Made by a program: the position numbers and the translations under genes
Assembly: GCA_018524345.1 (NCBI GenBank)
Contig: JADQAZ010000002.1
Span: forward strand, 992,001-1,056,000
Origin: Harenicola maris
Lineage (GTDB): Bacteria; Pseudomonadota; Alphaproteobacteria; Rhodobacterales; Rhodobacteraceae
Direction: 5' to 3'
Length of the DNA: 64,000 nucleotides
Notes under the pieces: model-generated
Seen by the model: only the letters and a program-made list of their open reading frames with translations
What the model was told of the DNA's origin: nothing
Database searches by the model: none
In this document: positions 1 to 7,418 of the stretch, one piece after another
Position numbering within the stretch: position 1 is the stretch's first letter
How the letters are laid out: each line of letters opens with the position of its first letter

Positions 1-177
1 CGCCCCGGTCCATTCGGTCGCCAGCCCGGCGATGGCACGCAGAATGGTGCTTTTGCCCGATCCGCTTTCGCCGCAAAGGGCAAAGATCTCGCCCTCTTTC
101 ACCGAAAAGGAAACGTCGTGAACAACCTGACTGGTGCCATAGCTCACGTTGAGATCAGAGATTTCGAGAATGTTCAT
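1..177 (-). CDS. ABC transporter ATP-binding protein (DppF/OppF-like), truncated by window edge
   Basis: Only the first 59 codons are in the window; the gene runs off the left edge. The N-terminus (MNILEISDLNVSYG) is followed by a Walker A motif (GESGSGKST) typical of ABC nucleotide-binding domains. The ATG at 177 overlaps the stop of the next ATPase gene by four bases (ATGA), so it is the second ATPase of the same leftward oligopeptide/dipeptide-type importer operon. Function as an ATP-hydrolysing cytoplasmic subunit is secure from the motif and position; the substrate is unknown. Confidence 0.85.
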   Translation of the reverse strand, partial: MNILEISDLNVSYGTSQVVHDVSFSVKEGEIFALCGESGSGKSTILRAIAGLATEWTGA

Positions 178-1004
178 GTGGCCTGGCTCCGCCGGTCAAG
201 CATCGGCAGCTCATCGCGGGTTTCGTTGAGATGCGGCATCGCGGCAAGCAGGCCGCGGGTATAGGGATGGGTCGAGGCGGCAAGATCGCGCGCCGCGCAT
301 TCGTCCACCACCTCGCCGTTGCGCATCACAAGGATGCGGTCGCAATAGGCCGAGACCAAGAGCAGGTCGTGGCTGATCAGGATCAGCCCCATGTTGTTGC
401 GGCGGATCAGCTCGTCGATGATATCCAGCACCTGCGCCTGCACCGATACGTCAAGGGCCGAGGTCGGCTCATCCGCGATCAGCAGGGTCGGCTCGGGGAT
501 CAGCATCATGGCGATCATCACCCGCTGGCCCATGCCACCCGACACCTGATGCGGATAAAGCTTCACCACCTTTTCGGGATCGGCGATGCGCACGGCGCGC
601 AGCATCTCCAAGGTCTTTTCCTTCACCTGCGCGCGGGGCAGGCGACGATGGGCCACCAGCCCCTCGGCGATCTGGTCGCCGATGGTGATCACAGGGTTCA
701 GAGAGAATTTCGGATCCTGCATCACCATGGAAATGCGCGCCCCGCGCACGGCCCGCATCTGCCGGTCGCTGGCCGAAAGGATATCAACCTCTTCAAACTG
801 CAACCGGTCGGCGGTGACGCGCCCGGGCCGCTGGATCAGCCGCAGGATCGAACGGCCGGTCATGGATTTGCCCGACCCGCTTTCCCCCACAATGCCAAGG
901 CGCTCCGCCCCGAGGGAAAAGTTGATGCCCTTGACCACCTCGACCCGGCCGCGCGGCGCGGGAAAGCTAACCCGCAGGTTTTCGACTTCGAGGATCGGCT
1001 TCAT
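174..1004 (-). CDS. ABC transporter ATP-binding protein (DppD/OppD family)
   Basis: A 276-residue ATPase of the peptide/opine/nickel uptake family, driving import through the two adjacent permeases. Walker A GESGSGKS lies at residues 40-47, the Q-loop glutamine near 96, the signature VSGGMGQR at 154-161 and Walker B LLIADE at 174-179. It is about 50 residues shorter than classical OppD, lacking most of the C-terminal oligopeptide extension. It overlaps the upstream permease gene and the downstream second ATPase gene by four bases each, indicating one operon. The transported solute cannot be told; no periplasmic binding protein gene lies between the regulator and the permeases, so it must be encoded beyond the left edge or elsewhere. 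Confidence 0.92.
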   Translation of the reverse strand: MKPILEVENLRVSFPAPRGRVEVVKGINFSLGAERLGIVGESGSGKSMTGRSILRLIQRPGRVTADRLQFEEVDILSASDRQMRAVRGARISMVMQDPKFSLNPVITIGDQIAEGLVAHRRLPRAQVKEKTLEMLRAVRIADPEKVVKLYPHQVSGGMGQRVMIAMMLIPEPTLLIADEPTSALDVSVQAQVLDIIDELIRRNNMGLILISHDLLLVSAYCDRILVMRNGEVVDECAARDLAASTHPYTRGLLAAMPHLNETRDELPMLDRRSQAT

Positions 1005-1903
1005 GCCTTGTCTCCGTGTTTGGGGTCCAGCACATCGCGCAGCCCGTCACCCAGAAAGCAAAAGCCAAGGCTGACCACGACGATTGCAAGACCGGGCATG
1101 GTGGCAACCCACCACTGGTCAAGGATAAAGGCCCGCCCGCGAGAGATCATCGCCCCCCATTCGGGCAGCGGCGGCTGCGCGCCAAGGCCGATAAAGCCAA
1201 GGCCAGCGGCGGTCAGGATGATGCCCGCCATATCCAGCGTGACACGAATGATCATCGACGAGGTGCAAAGCGGCAGAATGCCGGTTCCGATCACCCGCAC
1301 AGCCGAGGCCCCCTGCAACCGCATGGCAGAGATGAACTCGGCATTGCGAAAGGTCAGCGTCTCGGCGCGGGCGATACGGGCATAGCTGGGCCATGTGGTG
1401 ATGGCGATGGCGATGACGGCGTTCTCGATCCCGGGCCCAAGGGCCGCAACAAAAGCCAGCGCCAGCACCAGACGGGGCAGCGACAGGAAAACATCGGTCA
1501 GCCCCATAAGGATACGGTCCACCCAGCCGCCATAATATCCGGCGACAGCCCCCACCACCAACCCGACCGGGGCCGAGATCACGGCGACAATGGCAACAAT
1601 CATCAGGGTGATGCGGGCGCCAAAAACGACCCTGCTCCAGATATCGCGCCCCAGCTCGTCGGTGCCCATCCAGTGATCGGCCCCCGGCGCCAGAAGGCGG
1701 TTGGCCAGATCCTGCTCGGTGGGGGATGCTGTTGCGATCAAGGGGGCAAAAATCGCCACCAGAACCAGCGCGGTCACAATCACGATGCCCACAACGGCCA
1801 GCGGGTTGCGCAGCAGCATCCGGCTCAGCCGGTACAGCCGCCCCGCCCGTGCCTGCAACCGCGAGGAAGGGGCGTCGTCGATCAGCCAGTCAATGGTGCT
1901 CAT
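1001..1903 (-). CDS. ABC transporter permease (DppC/OppC family)
   Basis: A 300-residue inner-membrane permease of the binding-protein-dependent transport family. A cytoplasmic N-terminus of about 30 residues precedes a first membrane segment (NPLAVVGIVIVTALVLVAIF), a GTDELGRDIWSR periplasmic-side motif typical of DppC, and several further hydrophobic segments. The EAA-type loop (AMRLQGASAVRVIGTGILP) that contacts the ATPase is near residues 190-215. It overlaps its neighbours on both sides by four bases, so the heterodimeric permease and the two ATPases are cotranslated. Confidence 0.93.
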   Translation of the reverse strand: MSTIDWLIDDAPSSRLQARAGRLYRLSRMLLRNPLAVVGIVIVTALVLVAIFAPLIATASPTEQDLANRLLAPGADHWMGTDELGRDIWSRVVFGARITLMIVAIVAVISAPVGLVVGAVAGYYGGWVDRILMGLTDVFLSLPRLVLALAFVAALGPGIENAVIAIAITTWPSYARIARAETLTFRNAEFISAMRLQGASAVRVIGTGILPLCTSSMIIRVTLDMAGIILTAAGLGFIGLGAQPPLPEWGAMISRGRAFILDQWWVATMPGLAIVVVSLGFCFLGDGLRDVLDPKHGDKA

Positions 1904-2973
1904 GCGCGGGCCCTCGGATCAATCAGTCTGTACAAAACGTCGGACCCCTTGTTGATAAGGATAAAGACCATGCCGATGACCAGCGTCGCGCCCAAGACGG
2001 CGTTCATGTCGGCATTCAGCAAGGCGGTGGTCAGGTAGTTGCCGATGCCGGGCCATGAGAAGACCGTCTCGATCATCACCGAACCCTCCAGCAGGCTGGC
2101 ATAGGACAGGCCGATGACCGTCACCAGCGGCACACGGATCGGGCGGAACGCATGGTGCCAGATCACCCGGCGCTCGGAGATCCCCTTGACCCGTGCGGTC
2201 ATGATGAAATCCTGCGACAGCTGGTCCAGCATGAAGGACCGCGTCATCCGCGAGATATAGGCGAGGCTAAAGAACCCCAGCACCGCGGCGGGCAGGATGA
2301 TATGGGAAAAGGCATTGCGGAACACCGCCATGTCGCCCGCCAGCAGGCTGTCCACCAAAATCAGGCCGGTAACCGGCGGCACCAGCCCGTCATAAAAGAA
2401 ATCCAGCCGCCCCGGCCCGCCCACGATCTGCAACCGGGCATAGAGCACCGCCAGACCGACAAGCCCCAACCAAAAGGCCGGCACCGCATAGCCCACCAGC
2501 CCCAGCACCCGAATGGCGTGATCGACAAAGGTGCCGTGGTGGCTGGCGGCATAGACCCCCATGGGCACACCCAGCAGCACACCGATGATGATGCCCAGTG
2601 TGGCCAGCTCCAGCGTGGCAGGGAAAACGCGAACAAGGTCGTCGATGACCCGCCCGCCGGTCGAGATCGACATGCCCAGATCCCCGGTCAAAACGTCCGC
2701 GACATAGCGCAGGAACTGCAGGATCAGCGGATCATCCAGCCCCATTTCGGCGCGCACCGCGTTATAAACCTCGATCGGGGCCCGGTCGCCGACCACGGCG
2801 ATCACCGGATCGATGGGCACAACGCGGCCGACGAAAAAGGTGATGGCGATCAGGCCAAGAAAGGTCATCGCCATAGAGACCAGCACGGCCCCGAGGCCCC
2901 GCAGCCAGGCATTGCCGCGCCCCATCATCTGCCGCGGGGGCTGCAGGCTGGCCGGTGTTGCGTCTTGGGTCAT
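1900..2973 (-). CDS. ABC transporter permease (DppB/OppB family)
   Basis: Inner-membrane permease, 357 residues from the ATG at 2973. An open frame extends to 3165 but would overlap the upstream regulator gene; the start at 2973 (MTQDATPASLQ) is chosen because a good Shine-Dalgarno (AGGAGA) sits about 10 bases before it and homologues begin near there. A first membrane helix (LVSMAMTFLGLIAITFFVGR) precedes the conserved DppB periplasmic region with DDPLILQFLRY and TGDLGMSI, and the EAA loop near MTARVKGISERRVIWHH. It is the first transporter gene after the XRE-cupin regulator, 31 bases downstream of it. Confidence 0.93.
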   Translation of the reverse strand: MTQDATPASLQPPRQMMGRGNAWLRGLGAVLVSMAMTFLGLIAITFFVGRVVPIDPVIAVVGDRAPIEVYNAVRAEMGLDDPLILQFLRYVADVLTGDLGMSISTGGRVIDDLVRVFPATLELATLGIIIGVLLGVPMGVYAASHHGTFVDHAIRVLGLVGYAVPAFWLGLVGLAVLYARLQIVGGPGRLDFFYDGLVPPVTGLILVDSLLAGDMAVFRNAFSHIILPAAVLGFFSLAYISRMTRSFMLDQLSQDFIMTARVKGISERRVIWHHAFRPIRVPLVTVIGLSYASLLEGSVMIETVFSWPGIGNYLTTALLNADMNAVLGATLVIGMVFILINKGSDVLYRLIDPRARA

Positions 2974-3004
2974 GCGGATGCTGTCTCCTGATAAATCGCC
3001 GCGC

Positions 3005-3616
3005 TCATTTGGCGGGGGTGTCCTTGCGGGGCGCCGAAGCGGCGTTTGGCCCTTCGCTAAAGATGTCCATGGTGCAGGTGTGCAGGAACGAGGTCGTCTC
3101 CGAGGTGTGGTTCCACGAGGCATGGGTGCGGCTGGACCGAAAGTGGATGGAATCGCCAACCTCAAGGACCGTCACCTCGCCCTCAACCTCAAGGGTCAGG
3201 GCACCCTTGAGGATGAAGAAGATCTCTTCCCCCTCGTGGGAGTTCGGCTCGGACCGATAACCGGGCGGCTCATGGATGATGACCGAGTTGAGCATCTTGT
3301 CGGGAAAACTTGCCGAGACCCGCTCATAGACCAGACCGTTATCGCCGATCGAAAACTTCTCGCGCTTGGCGCTATGGGTCAGGTGCCCCTCGGCCGCGGG
3401 CTGGGCAAAAAAGTCGCCAAGGCTGGCCCCCAAAGCGCGGCTGACATTGGCCAGCGAGGTCAGCGAAGGCGTGGTGATGCTGCGTTCGATCTGCGAGATG
3501 AAGCCGATGGACAGGCCCGCCTCGGCGGCAACCTGTTCCATGGTCAACCCCAAGGCCTTGCGCCGCAATCGAAGGCGCTTGCCGATCGGTTCGTCCTCAT
3601 CCGGTTGCTTGTCCAT
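3005..3616 (-). CDS. XRE-family transcriptional regulator with C-terminal cupin domain
   Basis: Predicted one-component DNA-binding regulator. Residues about 12-67 form an XRE/Cro helix-turn-helix (RLRLRRKALGLTMEQVAAEA, then SIGFISQIER), and residues about 125-190 form a cupin with SHEGEEIFFILKG and a later H/R-rich strand. This arrangement is the HipB/PuuR-like XRE-cupin family, often controlling neighbouring transport or amine/amino-acid catabolism genes. I choose the ATG at 3616 (MDKQPDEDEPIGK), preceded by a GAGAG ribosome-binding-like stretch; a GTG at 3637 would add seven residues but has no ribosome-binding site and lies right against the palindromic site at 3648-3664. It is the first gene of the leftward ABC transporter operon, so autoregulation and control of that operon are likely. 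Confidence 0.88.
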   Translation of the reverse strand: MDKQPDEDEPIGKRLRLRRKALGLTMEQVAAEAGLSIGFISQIERSITTPSLTSLANVSRALGASLGDFFAQPAAEGHLTHSAKREKFSIGDNGLVYERVSASFPDKMLNSVIIHEPPGYRSEPNSHEGEEIFFILKGALTLEVEGEVTVLEVGDSIHFRSSRTHASWNHTSETTSFLHTCTMDIFSEGPNAASAPRKDTPAK

Positions 3617-3640
3617 TCGGGTTCTCTCGCTGTTCACGGC

Positions 3641-3670
3641 GTCATTTTTTTAGTCACACTAAAATGACTA
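3641..3670. promoter_or_regulatory. Palindromic operator-like site before the XRE-cupin gene
   Basis: A perfect palindrome TTTTAGT-CAC-ACTAAAA lies at 3648-3664. It is nested in longer dyads: TAGTCA (3651-3656) with TGACTA (3665-3670), and GTCATTTT (3641-3648) with AAAATGAC (3661-3668). It stands out as AT-rich DNA in a GC-rich region and lies 32 bases before the regulator's start codon. This is the expected location of an autoregulatory XRE operator. Binding is inferred. Confidence 0.55.
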
Positions 3671-4081
3671 TGGACGGGGTGCCTCCTTGTCAATTGGCTA
3701 ATTTTCTGGGGTTTGGCGGCCTGTGCGAGGCATAAGATTTTGTAATTTATAGATAAAATATGGGGGCCGCGCCGCTAATTTGGGCGCCGGTGAAATGCGC
3801 TCCTGCCGTTTGCCCCAGGTTTTCAACGGGCACCGCAAAATACCGACCTGCGGATGCACCTGCCCCCGCCCATCGCCATTTCCCGATCACCTGCGCGCCT
3901 TCAACACCCCCCCATACCGCCGAAGCCGCCCTTTACAGAGACGCCCGCGCTCACGGATTCGGAAAGATTCGATGCCGCTCAGGGAAGGGGCCGCCTAGGG
4001 GTGGCCCCTTCACGCCGTCAGCTTCACAGCATATCGGCGCGCGGCGTTTCGATCCGCCCCTCCCCATTGGGCCAAGGGCCC
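3671..4081. other. Intergenic stretch with no recognisable gene
   Basis: No frame here gives a protein I recognise. It begins AT-rich (about 3700-3760), which could be a former promoter for the decayed gene that follows. An inverted repeat AAGGGGCC (3985-3992) / GGCCCCTT (4003-4010) is present without a U-tract. The stretch may hold the eroded 5' two-thirds of the siderophore-interacting-protein gene whose 3' end is readable at 4082-4341, but I cannot trace it. Confidence 0.4.
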
Positions 4082-4341
4082 GACAGGGCCGCGAGCTGCA
4101 TCATCCCAGACGCCGATGACGCCCAGACCCTCACCCACCCCGAAGGGGTGACAGTGAACTGGGTCCTGCGCGACGCAACCACCACCCCGGCCCAAATCCT
4201 GCGCCGGATCAGGACCGTTTCGTATATGTCGCCGCCGAACGCGAGGAGGTGGCCGAGGCCCGCCAATACCTCAAGGAGCGCGGCCTGTCGAAAACAGAGG
4301 CCTCCTGCTTCTCCTACTGGACCGCGCCGTTACAGGCCTAA
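4082..4341 (+). pseudogene. Remnant of a siderophore-interacting protein (FAD-dependent ferric-siderophore reductase) gene, frameshifted
   Basis: Two frames together give a C-terminal SIP-like region. In the frame starting at 4082, IIPDADDAQTLTHPEG followed by VTVNWVLRD resembles the SIP strand with an acidic run and a conserved W. After a shift between about 4200 and 4213, the second frame reads DRFVYVAAEREEVAEARQYL and then SCFSYWTAP, ending at TAA 4339-4341. The V-A-A-E, R-x-Y-L and YW pattern is what the C-terminal domain of SIP proteins shows. A SIP protein is usually 250-300 residues; the upstream part has no open frame. I infer a decayed gene. A sequencing error could explain one frameshift but not the missing 5' part. 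Confidence 0.5.
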
Positions 4342-4354
4342 AAACCTGCCTAGC

Positions 4355-4753
4355 CTACCCAACCGAACGGGCGATCATAACGCCCGCCCACGCGGAAAAG
4401 CCGGTCAATGCGCCGCCCCAAAGGGTATCCACAATCACCTGCTGCGCCGACCAGTCGCGCAGGGTGGCGTAATTGGTGAACTCATAGGTCCCATAGGCCA
4501 AAAGCCCCAAAAGCGCCCCGCCGATCAGCGCCGCCATAGGGTCCCCTGTGCGCAGCGCCGGCAGGGAGACAAACCACAAAACCCCCGCCACATAGCCCAG
4601 ATAGAACAGCGCCGCCGGACCCACGCGAAACGGATCGGCAAACAGATGCGACACATGGCGCTCGAACACCGGCTTGACCAGCAATCGCAGCCCAACAGCA
4701 TCGGCGGCGAAAAAGATAAAGGCGGTAGAGAAATACAGAACCAGAATTTTCAT
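4355..4753 (-). CDS. DUF2177 family integral membrane protein
   Basis: A 132-residue protein with about four membrane helices: residues 1-20 (MKILVLYFSTAFIFFAADAV), about 45-65, 75-90 and 108-130. The pattern FFAADAVGLRLLVKPVFERH and the later AYGTYEFTNYATLRDW is characteristic of DUF2177. Its function is unknown. It is the last gene of the leftward operon that starts divergently from rpoE, 22 bases after the SDR gene, and in relatives DUF2177 genes travel with cyclopropane-fatty-acid-type genes. Membrane or lipid homeostasis under stress is therefore a reasonable guess, no more. Confidence 0.88.
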   Translation of the reverse strand: MKILVLYFSTAFIFFAADAVGLRLLVKPVFERHVSHLFADPFRVGPAALFYLGYVAGVLWFVSLPALRTGDPMAALIGGALLGLLAYGTYEFTNYATLRDWSAQQVIVDTLWGGALTGFSAWAGVMIARSVG

Positions 4754-4775
4754 GGGGATCCCTTTCGTTGCGGGG

Positions 4776-5513
4776 TTATCGGCTCAATCGCCGCGTCAGC
4801 GGCAGCGCCGCCCAATAGGGCAGGGCGCTAAGCAGTTTCATCACAAGGGTCAGACGGCGCGGGAAATGCACTTCGAACCGGCGCTTGTTCAGCCCGTCAA
4901 TAATCGCAAGGGCCGCCTTTCGCGGCGTCACCATGGCGGGCATGGTGAAATCATTGCGCTGGGTCAGGCGGGTATCCACAAACCCCGGAGAGATCAGCCG
5001 CACATCATAGCGCCCCGACATCTCGGCGCGCAGGGACTCCGCAAGGTTGATCACCCCGGCCTTGGTCGCGGAATAAATCTGCCCCTGCGGCAGGCCGATG
5101 TATCCGGCGACAGAGCCGCAAAGCGCCAGTTGCCCGCCCGCCCGCAGCAGGGGCGGCGCAAGCTGCGCGATATGGAAACTGCCGGTCAGGTTGACCTCGA
5201 CAATCCGCGCCGCGGTCTCGGGGTCAATCTCCGCGATCTTGCCCGGATCATAGATCGCCGCCAGATGCACAATCCGGTCCACCGGCCCAAGGGCGGCGAC
5301 CTCGGCACTGGCCGCCGCACGGCTCTCGCCATCGCTGACATCCATCGGCAGGGCGATATGCTCCGGCCCAAGGCGCCCGGCCAGCTCCCGCAGCCGATCC
5401 TCCGATCTGGCCGAAAGGATCACCCGCGCCCCGCGCCCCGCCCATTCCTGCGCCAAGGCCGCGCCGATCCCGTCACTCGCGCCAATGATCCATATGGTTT
5501 CGCCCCTATGCAT
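4776..5513 (-). CDS. Short-chain dehydrogenase/reductase (SDR) family oxidoreductase
   Basis: A 245-residue NAD(P)-dependent oxidoreductase. The nucleotide-binding motif GASDGIGAALA is at residues 11-21, the NxxG-like segment is replaced by LCGSVAGYIG, and the active-site YSATK lies near 145-149. The ATG at 5513 (MHRGETIWIIGASDG) is chosen because it places the glycine motif at the proper distance and overlaps the end of the methyltransferase gene by eight bases; the frame is open further upstream but only through that gene. Substrate unknown. Its place in the RpoE-divergent operon suggests modification or recycling of lipid or aldehyde products. Confidence 0.9.
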   Translation of the reverse strand: MHRGETIWIIGASDGIGAALAQEWAGRGARVILSARSEDRLRELAGRLGPEHIALPMDVSDGESRAAASAEVAALGPVDRIVHLAAIYDPGKIAEIDPETAARIVEVNLTGSFHIAQLAPPLLRAGGQLALCGSVAGYIGLPQGQIYSATKAGVINLAESLRAEMSGRYDVRLISPGFVDTRLTQRNDFTMPAMVTPRKAALAIIDGLNKRRFEVHFPRRLTLVMKLLSALPYWAALPLTRRLSR

Positions 5514-6663
5514 GGGCCAACTCAACCTGAACCACATTGGTCTGCCCGGCGGCAAAAGACCCCGCACAGATGCCAAGGTAATACCGCCAGTTGCGCAAAA
5601 ACCGCTCGTCATAGCCCAGCTTGCGGATACGCTCCGACTGCTGAACAAGCCGCTCGCCCCAAAGGCGGCAGGTGCGGGCATAATCGGGCCCAAAGGCATA
5701 GCTCTCCTTGATGGTCAAACCCGCACGGCGGGCCTGATCCGCAATCACCGCATCCGACAAAAGCATCCCGCCCGGGAAGGTGTAATGCCGGATATAATCC
5801 GAAGACCGCCGATAGGTGTCGAAGTAATCATCCCCCACGGTGATCGCCTGAAGGACAGCACGGCCATGATCCGCAAGGCTGCGCTTGAGCGTGGCAAAAT
5901 AGGTCGGCCAATAATCCTGCCCCACAGCCTCGATCATCTCGATCGAAACGATATTGTCGAACTTCCCCGTGCTCTTGCGATAATCCTGAAGCTGAATCTG
6001 CGCCCGCCCGTCCAAACGTGCATCGGCATAGCCCTTCTGGCTGGGCGAAATCGTCAAGCCGGTCACATGTCGCCCGCTCTCCGCCGCCCGTTCGGCAAAA
6101 CCGCCCCAGCCACAGCCGATCTCCAGCACCCGCTCCCCCTCGGCCAGACGCCCCAAGATCCGGTCATACTTGCGCGTCTGCGCGCGGCCCAGATCATCGT
6201 CGCCCTCGGCAAACAGGGCCGAGGAATAGGTCATGCTGTCATCCAGCCAAAGCTGATAGAACTCGTTGCCCACATCGTAATGGGCGCGGATATTGCGCGC
6301 CGCCCCGCGCGGCGAATTGGCCCGCATCAGGCGGTTCACAACCCGGAACTTCAGACTGTTCCAGAACCCCGCATAGGCATAGCCGCGAAACTGCTCCAGG
6401 TTCTTCACCGCCACCTCGGTCAGGGTCTCGATACTGGGGGTCTCCCACAGGCCCGCAACATAGGTCTCCCCCAGCCCGATATCCCCCCGCGCCGCAATGG
6501 CCGACACAACGGACCAGTCGTATATCTGCATCTCGGCTGCGGGGCTGCCCTGACCGAAATCAAACACCTCCCCCTCCGGCGTGCGCAGGCGCAGGCTGCC
6601 CACGCGGATCTGCTCGCAGGTGGCCAGAAAATCACGTTTTATGCGTTTGGTCAGAAAGAGCAT
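5506..6663 (-). CDS. Cyclopropane-fatty-acyl-phospholipid synthase family SAM-dependent methyltransferase
   Basis: A 385-residue enzyme expected to transfer a methyl or methylene group from SAM to the double bond of phospholipid acyl chains at the inner membrane. The SAM-binding glycine motif VLEIGCGWGGFAE lies near residues 178-190, and YDVGNEFYQLWLDDSMTYS is the conserved CFA-synthase signature preceding it. The start at 6663 (MLFLTKRIKRDF) overlaps the stop of the DUF1365 gene by one base (TGATG). In Rhodobacter sphaeroides, homologous genes near rpoE-chrR belong to the singlet-oxygen regulon, and related methyltransferases take part in furan fatty acid synthesis; whether the product here is a cyclopropane, methyl-branched or furan lipid is not decided by the sequence. 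Confidence 0.9.
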   Translation of the reverse strand: MLFLTKRIKRDFLATCEQIRVGSLRLRTPEGEVFDFGQGSPAAEMQIYDWSVVSAIAARGDIGLGETYVAGLWETPSIETLTEVAVKNLEQFRGYAYAGFWNSLKFRVVNRLMRANSPRGAARNIRAHYDVGNEFYQLWLDDSMTYSSALFAEGDDDLGRAQTRKYDRILGRLAEGERVLEIGCGWGGFAERAAESGRHVTGLTISPSQKGYADARLDGRAQIQLQDYRKSTGKFDNIVSIEMIEAVGQDYWPTYFATLKRSLADHGRAVLQAITVGDDYFDTYRRSSDYIRHYTFPGGMLLSDAVIADQARRAGLTIKESYAFGPDYARTCRLWGERLVQQSERIRKLGYDERFLRNWRYYLGICAGSFAAGQTNVVQVELAHA

Positions 6664-7418
6664 CAGGTTACCTCTGTGTTGGGGGGCGTCGGGCGGTTGC
6701 GATACCGCGCCCCTTTGAGTTTCAGGCGCAGCGCCTGCCAATAGATCAGGATGGAGGTGCGCAGCGCGCCCAGCGGGCGGCGCAGACTGCCGCGGAGCAG
6801 GCTGGTGTTGGTCATGGGCGCGCGCGCTCCGGTCAGGGTCGCCACAACCCCTTCCTCGCCATTGCGAAACAGAATGCGAATGTCGATCCGCTCCGCGCTC
6901 AGGTCAAACCGGAACTCATAGCGTCCCTTGACCTCTTGAAACGGCGAGACATGCAGCGACTTCGGCGCGCTGATCCGCGTCTCCTTGGTGATCGGCGCGA
7001 AATCGGGCTGATGACACAGATAGGAATGCCGATCCCCGAAGGGGGTAGAGACCTCCGCGATCACCGCGATCAGGGCGTCATCGCGATGCACCAACCAGAA
7101 ACTGACCGGATTGAACCCATAGCCCAGAAACCGCGGCTGGGTCAGCAATTGCAGGCGCAGGCCCTCAGGCTCCAGCCCATGCCCCGCCAGAACCGCCCGC
7201 GCCCAAGACGCGCCGCGCCCCGCCTTCATCGGCCCGCCGTGATCCACGTCATGCACCGAGGCCAGATTAAACCGGTTGCGCGAAAACAGCCGCGGCGCCG
7301 CCACAGGCCCCTCCGCATCAATCAGCACATAGTCCACGCCATAGCTGAACCGATGCCGGATATCGCCGCGCCGCGTATGGGTGGTCACCCCCGCGATATG
7401 TTGCGCCGCGCGACTCAC
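6663..7418 (-). CDS. DUF1365 domain-containing protein
   Basis: A 251-residue soluble protein of the DUF1365 family, recognisable from HTRRGDIRHRFSYGVDYVLI at residues about 14-33, the FLGYGFNPVSFWLVH segment near 95-110, and HVSPFQEVKGRYEF near 155. The family is nearly always found between a flavin amine oxidase-like gene and a cyclopropane-synthase-like gene, exactly as here. Its biochemical role is not established. In R. sphaeroides a protein of this type encoded in the rpoE-divergent operon was implicated in ChrR turnover after singlet oxygen, which fits the present layout. It overlaps the upstream gene by four bases. Confidence 0.9.
   Translation of the reverse strand: MSRAAQHIAGVTTHTRRGDIRHRFSYGVDYVLIDAEGPVAAPRLFSRNRFNLASVHDVDHGGPMKAGRGASWARAVLAGHGLEPEGLRLQLLTQPRFLGYGFNPVSFWLVHRDDALIAVIAEVSTPFGDRHSYLCHQPDFAPITKETRISAPKSLHVSPFQEVKGRYEFRFDLSAERIDIRILFRNGEEGVVATLTGARAPMTNTSLLRGSLRRPLGALRTSILIYWQALRLKLKGARYRNRPTPPNTEVT

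Noticed and set aside
231-1385. Long plus-strand open frame of 384 codons
   Set aside because: It is an antisense shadow of the ABC ATPase and permease genes; composition is rich in H, R, P and Q with no family motif.
3985-4010. Inverted repeat AAGGGGCC/GGCCCCTT as a terminator
   Set aside because: No U-tract follows and no intact gene ends nearby.
3854-4831. 325-codon plus-strand open frame
   Set aside because: Only a short internal part matches a decayed SIP gene; the rest is antisense to DUF2177 and low-complexity.
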